Below are positions 55,401 to 64,000 of a stretch of 64,000 nucleotides of DNA, one piece after another. The number at the start of each line of letters is the position of its first letter. Positions within the stretch are counted from its first letter, which is position 1. The translations under genes and the position numbers were made by a program. Under the pieces are notes generated by a model that searched no databases, was not told the origin of the DNA, and saw nothing but the letters and a program-made list of their open reading frames with translations. The DNA comes from Orobanche coerulescens (lineage: Eukaryota > Streptophyta > Magnoliopsida > Lamiales > Orobanchaceae). The stretch covers positions 206,603,096 through 206,667,095 of the forward strand of contig CM065802.1 in NCBI GenBank assembly GCA_033398695.1, read 5' to 3'.

Positions 55401-58131
55401 TGTAATATCCGCCTGAATTCTCGTCTTTACTATTGTATTTTTCGGATGATTAGAGTATTGTCGTATCATATCTGTATTTATTGTAATGAGTATATTGTTG
55501 ATATATACTAAATCGAATTGTTTATCTTTTCGTCCACTCTATAGTTGGTTGTTAGATGTTGTTTGAAGAATTTCATATTTTTGACTATGTGTTTTGCCCT
55601 TATCGTACGCTACGATTTTAGCTTTACACACGCTATGTGTGTAAAATTACATACGTAACACTTCAATGTTAACGTACATAATGTGGTGTATCATACAGCA
55701 TCTTGACTTTCGGCGTGTAGGTCCATGTACACCCGGGATTCTTGGTTTAATTGTGATAGCCTAGTCAACGCCCATTACATACGTAATGACCATGTGTTAG
55801 CGTACGTAATGTATGTTAGCTTTACGTATGTTATTTGGGAAACATACGTAATGGTACATGTGTTTTTAGGCAGTAGCCTATGGGGAGTCATTGCGTACGT
55901 AACCTCGGCAGGATTACGTACGTAATGCTCCTACCGTACGCTATGCTTTGGCCATAGCGTACATAATGATAAATGCGGATTGTAAATGTATGGGTTGCCT
56001 TTCATTTCTGCATGATCCAAACTCAACCTCTCCCACCTGAAAACTGATCCCCTACCTTACTAAATCGATCTTTGCCCTCCCATCTTGTGTTGGAGCCCAG
56101 TCACTTGGATTGGAGATTATTGATTGGAAGTTTGGAGTGCGTTCTCGTAGTTGGATTGCATTCTTGCAGTTTTGGTGGTTGTTCTTCATTTCTTGAGGTA
56201 TGTTGTACAATCCTGCGCTATATGTTTCTAGTAATGATGATATTGATATGGAATACTACACCTAGAGTGGAATTAATAAAGTAAAACATGATTGTGGTTA
56301 AGTTTTTTAAACACTTATTGAAGAATATAGTGATTAAGGTTTATAATAAAGATGTTCTTGATGTTTTAATGATAATAATCATGTTTATTAGAGTTATACT
56401 CATCTTGCTTATTAACATCATTGGTGGGTGATGATCATAAGTTTCGGTGTAGTTACATTAAAATCGATGAATTGATGACATAGGATGTGTTAGAACACCA
56501 TGTTAGGTATTAACCTACCTTGGGAAGAACTTGATGAATGTTAAAGATTATGATGATGTTCTTATGGTTCAGAAAACCTAAAAGTTATAATTTCATTTCT
56601 GTTTTTGATTAGCAAAGTCGTTGGGAGATGATAAAGGATATTGATAAAGTTAATCGGATGTGTTGATAACTTAAGAATGTGTTGATCATCATATTAATAC
56701 GTTGATAGTATCCTTCAAAATATTATAACAATTATTGGTGATAATGTTATTATAGAATTAATGGTCGAATTCATTTACAACGATTCGTGTGTAGTAGAAG
56801 ACGTAAATGTGGATGAACCTAAAGAACTTGGCAAAACCAGTTTTTAAAAATGAACTTGGTGTATTATAATTCGTAAATGAAATGGTAGAATGTTTGTTAG
56901 GATAGATGAACTATTCGGGTAAGGTTACAAAGGTTGTTCCTATGAATTAATATCATTATCGTACGAATATATTGTTGAATGAGTTACATTACATTCAAGG
57001 TTGCTTATTCGAGTGAGTATTATTTGTCGAGGATACCGTCCGTTTGATCGTTCGAAGAAGGACTATTCGTCTACGGAATTGAGGCAAGTTATCTTGCTTG
57101 GTTATAATGATGGTTGAATTCTTGTCAATATTATACGTTTCTTGTATACGTAATGTTCTATGAATCTGTGATTCATGATGTGATGTCGTTCTTGATCGTA
57201 TTACCGTTTTGTGGTGGGATTGTATTCCCAAGTTTATCGCCTTTGATACCATTGGTCTCATTAAGCATTGTTGTCACTTCGGTGAGTTCTCTCGATTCTT
57301 GGATGAATGTGTAATTTGTTGAGCTTCGTTGTCATGTTGCATCGTGACATCTCTAGAGTCATATCTGCGTGCCGATTGGTTATATGTAGGATTTTTGCCT
57401 GGGCACATGAGGGTCATGCGTGGATGTTTCCGCATTGGACCGTGCACACAAGACGTAGTTCATGAGGCTAATTAGGTACATCATACCATGTATATTCTGG
57501 ATTCCGTATACGGGGTGAACATGTGCACGGACACATTTCCGGATCCGGCGTACTGTGACGTCCGTCTTGAGCCATGTTGATTGGTCGTTCATATTCCATG
57601 TACGATTAGATATGTCTGACAGTTTGGGACTGACTGTTCATACGCCCGAGGGGTATGTTCAGTCGTCGGGTGTTTCTGTGAGATCCTGTATATATATGAA
57701 TTGTATAATATCATGAGAATTATTATCATGTATAGCTGACCCTGTGGTTTGGGCGAAATACTTGTATTTCAGGGCGAGGCAAGGGCAAGGAACAGGTAGA
57801 GAACGATGACGGCGAAGAGTATTGAAGGATGCTAGTTCGGGGTCCCTGAGTCTTTTGTTGGTTGGTTATGTCTAAACTGTGAAATTTCATGTTTTCTTAG
57901 TTTATATAAAATTCGGACGATTGTATTATTATTGTTTTGGGTATATTCCATCCCCATATGTTTTATACCGGATTTGGATCCTGTGTACTGTTGTATACTC
58001 GGGGTTATGATTAATATTTTGTGGTTCAGTACCACATTTATGGGATGTTTAAATTATGTGTTGATATCGCCTGGTGGGTCCCGGTGTGGGGTCCACGGTA
58101 CTGTAATAGCCGCCATTTTCGGGGTGTTACA
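55401..58131 (+). repeat. Element I 5' LTR
   Basis: TGTAATATCC...GGTGTTACA, 2731 bp. Promoter region with palindromes near 55608-55965; the matching part of the 3' LTR has TTATAAA at 63854-63860. Frames inside, such as 57932-58366, are not considered genes. Confidence 0.9.
55608..55965 (+). promoter_or_regulatory. ACGTACGT-type palindrome array in the I 5' LTR
   Basis: At least ten TTACGTACGTAA-like or TAGCGTACGCTA-like sites, most with one change here. Several are exact in the 3' LTR copy. Confidence 0.82.
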
Positions 58132-58136
58132 GAAGA

Positions 58137-58147
58137 TGGCATCAGAG
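58137..58147 (+). other. Primer-binding site of element I
   Basis: TGGCATCAGAG, five bases after the LTR end; one change from the initiator tRNA-Met site. Confidence 0.75.
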
Positions 58148-58563
58148 AGTCATTTTCTTTTTGAGTCATTGCGGATTGAACTAGCATCAAGAAACCTTTG
58201 TGCCACATGTGACCTATGCAAGCGCCTGACCCTACGAGCCGAACACGGTATGTTCTTCATGAGCCATGATTTAATTACTGTCATGATATTGATGACGGAA
58301 TGGATCTCTTTGTTGATCTTGGTATTTCGAGAATCTGTGGCGGGATTCATCTATTTGATTTTATGAGGAAAAATTATAAATTGATTATGTGCTTGAAATT
58401 GTTTCGAGCTGATGTCGATGTGATATTTTGTGTGACACTCGCGGTGTCGATAATTGATTATGAACTGTTTTCTTGAATATATAGTTTCATTGTTTCTATT
58501 AGCTTAGCATAAATTTGTAATTTGGCCGTAAAGACGTAAAGATTATTGTTTGATTATTTCAGT

Positions 58564-60180
58564 ATGGAAAGAAATTTGAGGGGCCGTGGTAGAGGGGGCC
58601 GAGGCCGCGGAAGGGGCCGAATCCTGAGGCCACGTGCTAATACGCGTTCGAGTGTGGGACAAAGCTCGACTGGGAGTGATTTGCCTACTAGGAGCCAGTC
58701 CCACCACGCCGAACGGCATAAGGGTGCCCATGTCGACCCTTATGTGATTATGCAGGGCATGATGGCCCAGATGACCCAAATGGGTCAGATGATAGAAGCT
58801 ATGTAGAGAGATGCTACTACTGGCCAGCAGCGGGGACAGCATCCTCCACCTCCGGTGCACGGCGGAATCGTGAGCCGGATAATTAGCGACATATCGCGAC
58901 AGCGACCTCTGACCTTTGAAAGTTCTTCTGAGCCTGTTGATATTGTACACTGGATAGAGCATTTTGAGAAGCTATTCGAGATGGTGGAATGCCCAGAAGA
59001 GAATCGAGTTTCTGTGGCGCCTTACTACCTTAGTAAGCGCGCCCATACTTGGTGGCTTTCTGTGAGGCCAGCTGACGGCGTGAGTACTTGGGAAGGATTC
59101 AAGAACCTCATGTTGGATTGTTACTATCCAGACCCACTCCATGAAGCTAAATAGTCTGAGTTGTTGAACCCTGATCCATATGAGGACGAGGATGTGTTAG
59201 CGATTGCTGAGAAATTCCAGGCACTTCTTCCATTTGCTACGTCGATTGTTTGTACGGAAGCTGATAAGATCAAATATTTCCTTAAGAGGCTTAAACCCTG
59301 GATGAGGATGCAGTTACTTAACCACCACTGTACGACCCTACCGGAGTTCATCGAGAAAGCTCTGGAATATGAACTTACTGCGAATGAGAGTTCTAAGAAG
59401 CACTGAGTCCTCCAACAAGATCCAGAACTGCACTCAGCCGATTCACGGGACGTTGAGAAGCCCGATCCTATACCGAATCCTTCTGAGCGGCCACCTATGG
59501 TGTCGAAGCCGATCGGATCGCACTCTCGAGCGATTAGCTCATCTATTGTGTGCCATAACTGTGGGGACCAGGGGCACATCAGCTCCAAATGCCCGAAGCC
59601 GGCCGTCGCATGCCATAATTATGGGAAGAATGGGCATTGTGCTCGTTATTATAGGGGTGGACCGGGACGTGCTCCAGTAACTTCTCATGCTCCAGTTCAG
59701 TCTTCTGTTCAAGACCGTGTACCTCCGTCCACTTCTTATTAGACTACCGGGGCAAACAAAGGGATGGGCCGTGGAAATCAAGCTGGTACATCTGCTACCG
59801 GAGCTGCAAAACCCAGAGTCTACGAGATGGAGAAGGCCGATGATCCCGCAACCATCATGATTGCAGGTACTCCCGAGATCCGCTCTCAGCCCCTTTGTGT
59901 TCTTTTTGATACTGATGATTCACACTCCTTTTTATCGGCTTCATGTTTGAGTCATTTATAATTAGATCATGTTACCGATTTTGAACCTTATGTGATTGGT
60001 CTACCCGATGGTAGAAGAATTGTTGGGAATCAAGAAGTGCAGAATTGTCCGATTCTCATGAACGACCGCAAGTGGTTGTCAGACTTGATTGTGGTCGATT
60101 TATCTAAAGATGATGTGATATTGGGTATCAATTGGATGGATCTTCATGATTACATACTTAGGTACGCAAGCAGATAGTGA
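58564..60180 (+). pseudogene. Element I gag-protease, broken
   Basis: ATG at 58564 opens an Arg/Gly-rich start (RGRGRGGRGRGRGR). The gag domain has VHWIEHFEKLFEMV and RAHTWWLSVRPADG. One CCHC knuckle is complete (CHNCGDQGHISSKC); in the second the second Cys is Tyr. The protease loop reads LFDTDDSHSFL, lacking the Gly after D-T. Stops in one frame are TAG 58804-58806, TAG 59152-59154, TGA 59404-59406, TAG 59740-59742 and TAA 59959-59961. A frameshift near 60170 leads to the RT frame. Confidence 0.87.
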
Positions 60181-61620
60181 CCGTCACATCTGATGATGGT
60201 GTTGGGTGTATTTTTCAGGGTGATAATCCCAGTCTTTCCGGGAGAGTCATCAGCACAATGAAAGCAGTGAAACTGCTTAACCAAGGATGTGTTGGTTATT
60301 GGTGCTACATGACCAAGACAGCAGATTAACCAGTTGAATTGGCTGATATTCTGGTAGTTCGAGACTACCCAGATGTATTCCCAGATGAGTTGTCGGGCTT
60401 ACCCCCACATCGTGAGGAAGAGTTAACTATTGAGTTAGAGCTAGGTATGTCCCCGCTTTCGAAAGCACCGTATCATATGGCACCAATTGAGATGCAGGAG
60501 TTGAAGAGCCAGCATGAGGAGTTGACTGAGAAGGGCTATATTCGACCTAGTTTATCCCCTTGGGGAGCACCAGTGTTATTTGTACGGAAGAAAGACGGAT
60601 CTCTGCGTTTGTGTATTGATTACCATGAGCTGAACAGGGTAACAATCAAGAACAAATATCCGTTGCCTCGTATTGACGATTTGCTGGATCAATTCCAAGG
60701 TGCCGCTGTATTTTCCAAGATAGACTTAAGATCCAGATATCATCAGTTGAGGATTCGAGAGTCTGAAATTCCGAAGATAGCTTTTCGTACTCGCTATGGG
60801 CATTATAAATTCGTGGTGATGCCTTTTGGACTGACGAATGCACCAGCTTTATTCATGGAGTTGATGAATCGAGTTTTTATTGACTATCTAGATCATTTTA
60901 TAGTCGTTTTTATTGACAACATTCTGATTTACTCTCGTGACCATGAAGAGCATGAGTATCACCTCCGTCAGGTTCTCGATGCATTGAGGCGGGAACAGCT
61001 CTATGGAAAATTTTCCAAATGTGAGTTCTGTATGCCTGAGGTTATTTTTCTTGGACATGTGATATCAGACGATGGGGTGAGAGTAGACCTATAGAAGACA
61101 GAAGCTATCCGAGACTAGCTACCTCCGAAGAACGTGAAGGAAGTTCGTAGTTTCCTTGGCCTAGCATGTTATTACCGATGGTTCGTGAAAGGTTTTTCCA
61201 AGATTGATCAACCGCTGACTAACCTGTTGAGGAAGGATAAGAAGTATTTGTGGTCAGAAGCATGTCAGCAAAGTTTTGATGAACTCCAGAGTCGATTGAT
61301 TTCAGCACCAGTTTTGGTTCTACCAAAAGGAACGGAAGGATTCGTGGTGTATAGTGACGCGTCGAGACAAGTCCTTGGGTGTGTGTTAATGCAGAATGGA
61401 AAAGTGTATGCCTATGCATCAAGACAGTTGCGACCTTACAAGGTCAATTACCTGACCCATGATTTGGAGCTAGCAGCCGTGTTGTTTGCTTTGAAAATCT
61501 GGCGTCACTATTTGTATGGAGTTACCTGTCAGATTTTTACTGATCACAAGAGCCTGAAGTACATTTTTACTCATAATGAGTTGAACATGAGACAGAAGGT
61601 GGATAGAACTAATTAAAGAC
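60181..61620 (+). pseudogene. Element I reverse transcriptase and RNase H, broken
   Basis: RT starts after [13 protein letters not shown] and has [20 protein letters not shown], a [14 protein letters not shown] block and [10 protein letters not shown]. The catalytic motif reads FIDN at 60909-60920 instead of FIDD/YVDD. RNase H has [15 protein letters not shown], with its catalytic Asp present, in contrast to A and B, and [13 protein letters not shown] codons at 61092-61094 and about 61116-61118 and a frameshift near 61600 break the frame. Confidence 0.88.
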
Positions 61621-63281
61621 TACGACATCGAGATCCTTTATCATTCGATCAAAGTAAATGTGGTTGCCGATGCCTTGAGTCGTAAGACAGTACAGGAGTA
61701 GATGCTTGCCCGCTTGACAGTTCAGAAAGAATTGCAGTTAGATTTCATGAGGTCGGAGATCGAGATCTAGTTACAGCATGTTTAGGGACAAATTTTCACG
61801 CTTGATATTTCATCGTCCCTTGACAATATAATCAGAGCAAAACAGGTGATGGACCCGTTCTTATCTAGAATTCGGGGTGAAGTAGAATAGGGAAAAGCCC
61901 CTAGATTTGTGATTCACGAGGATGGACTGGTACGCTTCAAGAATCGATTATGTGTACCGACGGATAAAGAGTTTAGGAACACTATTCTAAATGAGGCCCA
62001 TGCTACCCCATACTCCATTCACCTGGGGCCGAACAAAATGTATAAGGATTTGAAGCTATATTATTGGTGGGGTAATATGAAACGGGAAGTTGCAGAATTT
62101 GTTTTGAGATATTTGACCTGTCAGCAGGTCAAGATTGAACATCAACGATCAGCAGGTGTGCTGAAACCACTCCCGATTCCTGAGTGGAAATGGGAGGACA
62201 TATCGATGGATTTTATTATTAGCTTGTCGACGAGCCGTCGAGGTTTGAATACGATTTAGGTGATTGTGGATCGTCTAACCAAATCAGCCCACTTCTTAGA
62301 GATTAAGGATACGTGGGGTCCTGAGAGGTTGGCCCAGCTGTTCATTAAAAAGATTTTAAGGCTGCATGGTACCCCTAAGAGTATTGTATCGGATCGTGAC
62401 GGACGGTTCGTGTCACATTTCTGGAAGGCAGCTCATCGTGCGATGGGTACGCAGTTGAACTTCAGTACGGCATTTCATCCACAGACCGACGGTCAGTCCG
62501 AGAGGACTATTCAAACTTTGGAGGATATGTTGAGGGCGTGTGCTCTCGATTGGAAGTACGATTGGGAAGCCCAACTACCTTTGGTGGATTTCACCTACAA
62601 TAATAGTTGGCATGCTTCAATTAAGATGGCACCTTATGAGGCATTGTATGGCCGTCGTTGTAGGTCCCCTTTGTGTTGGGACGACTTGTCTGAATCCCTT
62701 GCTACAGATCTTGATATGTTGTTAGCAGCTCGTGAGAAGATTACCCTGAATAAGAGTCGTCTATTAACGACTCAGAGCCGACAGAAATCGTATGCAGATA
62801 ACTGACGAAGACTACTTGAGTTTGAGGTTGGTGATCATGTACTGGTAAAAGTGTCTCTCGCTCGAGGTGTTTTTCATTTTGGGAAGAAAGGCAAGCTGAG
62901 TCCGAGGTATATTGGACCGTTTGAGATTTTGGAACGTGTAGGTGATCTAGCCTATCGTCTGGTGTTACCACCAACCTTGAGTCGGATTCACAACCTGTTT
63001 CATGTTTTACAGTTGAGGAAGTATGTGGCTGATCCGAGCCAAATTATTCAATTCGAAGAGGTCGAGATAGCCGATGATTATTCTTATGAAGAACGTCCTG
63101 TGCGGATACTCGAGTGGAGGATCAAAGAGTTGAGGAACAAGACGATTCCCTTATGGAAGATTCAATGGTCGAGACACGGAATCGAGGAGGCTGCGTGGGA
63201 AACTGAGGACAACATGCGGGAGAGATATCTCGAGTTGTTTACCTTTAGTTTCAGGGACGAAACTCCTTTTAAGGGGGGAGT
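61621..63281 (+). pseudogene. Element I integrase with chromodomain, broken
   Basis: The zinc-binding region (HLGPNKMYKDLK...CQQVK) is degenerate, with Leu in place of the first Cys. The DDE core has MDFI...DRLTKSAHF, SDRDGRFVS and HPQTDGQSERTIQ with catalytic Asp and Glu present. Then come a GPF/Y segment (YIGPFEILERVG) and a chromodomain (ILEWRIKELRNKTIPLWKIQ and on to WETEDNMRERY), which defines chromoviruses and is thought to guide insertion to heterochromatin. TAG at about 62257-62259 (Trp position) and TGA at 62803-62805 (Arg position) interrupt it. The frame has no stop before the 3' LTR. Confidence 0.88.
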
Positions 63282-63282
63282 A
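63265..63282 (+). other. Polypurine tract of element I
   Basis: TTTTAAGGGGGGAGTA directly before the 3' LTR. Confidence 0.8.
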
Positions 63283-64000
63283 TGTAATATCCGCCTGAAT
63301 TCTCGTCATTATTGTTGTATTTTTCGGATGATTCGAGTATTGTCGTATCATATCCGTATTTATTGTAATGAGTATATTGTTGAGATATACTAAATCGAAT
63401 TGTTTATCTTTGTCATCCACTCTATAGTTGGTTATTAGATGTTGTTTGGAGAATTTCATTTTTTTTGACTATGTGTTTTGCCCTTAGCATACACTATGAT
63501 TTTAGATTTACACATGCTATGTGTGTAACATTACATACGTAACACTTCAATGTTAACGTACGTAATGTGGTGTATCAGACAGCATCTCGCCTAGGTCCAT
63601 GTACGCCCGAGATTCTTGGTTCGATTGTGACATCCTAGTCAACGGCCATTACGTACGTAATGACTATGTGTTAGCATACGTAAAGTACGTTAGCTTTACG
63701 TACGTTATTTGGGCAACATACATAATGGTACATGTGTTTTTAGGCAGTAGCCTCTGGGGACTCGTTGCGTACGTAACCTCGGCAGGATTACGTACGTAAT
63801 GCTCCTAACGTACGCTATGATTTGGCCATAGCGTACGTAATGATAAATGCGGATTATAAAGGCATGGCTTGCCTTTCATTTCTGCACGATCCAAACTCAA
63901 CCTCTCCCTCATAAAACCCATCCCCTACCTTACTAAATCGATCTTTGGCCCTTCCATCTTGTTTTAGAGCTCAGTCACTTGGATTGTAGCTTATTGATTG
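63283..64000 (+). repeat. Element I 3' LTR, cut by the window edge
   Basis: It matches 55401 onward, with the palindrome array at about 63485-63842 and TTATAAA at 63854-63860. Confidence 0.92.

Larger units (their letters stand above)
55401..64000 (+). mobile_element. Element I: Tekay/Del-type chromovirus, runs past the right edge
   Basis: A 2.7-kb 5' LTR (55401-58131), PBS, gag, protease, RT, RNase H, integrase with chromodomain and a polypurine tract are followed by the start of the 3' LTR at 63283. The remaining LTR lies beyond the window. It inserted into the palindrome region of the G LTR. The coding region has many stops, two or more frameshifts and a mutated RT active site, so it is dead. 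LTR copies differ by eye at roughly one base in fifteen to twenty over the shared 700 bp. Confidence 0.93.

Noticed and set aside
57932..58366. 144-codon frame across the I LTR end
   Set aside because: It spans LTR end and primer-binding site; the other LTR copy is outside the window and no domain is visible.
1..64000. Endogenous pararetrovirus (caulimovirus-like) sequence
   Set aside because: Every RT found is joined to an integrase or LTRs; no movement-protein or coat-protein motif was seen.

Overview
The window looks like gene-poor, retrotransposon-filled DNA from a flowering plant, probably a eudicot. The evidence is the plant-specific LTR-retrotransposon lineages (Tat/Retand, Athila-like, Tekay-type chromovirus, SIRE/Maximus, another Ty1/copia), a Stowaway-like MITE, CACTA-type termini, GT-AG introns and a plant universal-stress-protein gene. 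The species cannot be named from the sequence alone. Nearly all long reading frames belong to decayed elements; one host gene looks intact.

Layout. Element A (1-6675, +) is a Tat/Retand-like Ty3 element running in from the left edge. It is cut by element J (6676-12297, +), an Athila-like non-autonomous LTR element that has no gag or pol. J instead carries an unknown 181-aa frame and a LOG-family (cytokinin-activating enzyme) coding sequence. A remnant of a second Athila-like element, K (12298-13942, -), follows. A small island of host-like DNA (13943-18463) holds the two-exon USP gene (14333-15239) and, in its 3' flank, a MITE that was itself hit by a copia-like LTR now left as a solo LTR.

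Element C (about 18464-34837, +) is a Tekay-type chromovirus. Its 5' LTR is interrupted by a CACTA end and by complete Tat element B (19924-32016, -). B has both LTRs, a near-perfect 5-bp target duplication, a degenerate gag-pol and an antisense, intron-containing extra gene (21339-24021, +). C's own pol is deleted from the start of RT into its 3' LTR.

The right third is one nest inside Tekay-like element G (-). G was hit by copia element E (38495-51070, -, target duplication CATAT), by D (36011-38023 plus remnants, -), by H (solo LTR 52451-54519, duplication ACGCA) and by I (55401 to past the right edge, +, with gag, pol and chromodomain). E in turn holds F (42486-46701, +), a SIRE-like gag-only element.

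The most unusual signal is shared by LTRs of unrelated families. Arrays of short palindromes, spaced about 20-23 bp, lie just upstream of the TATA box. Cores differ between families (ACGGCCGT, ACGTACGT, GCGYRCGC, CACGnnCGTG, CGATCG), but the same ACGTACGT core occurs in both Ty1 and Ty3 elements. Other notable points are the LOG capture, the orphan Cys-rich frame beside it, the spliced antisense gene of B, and hairpin-forming GC-rich repeats in the LTRs of the Tekay-type elements.
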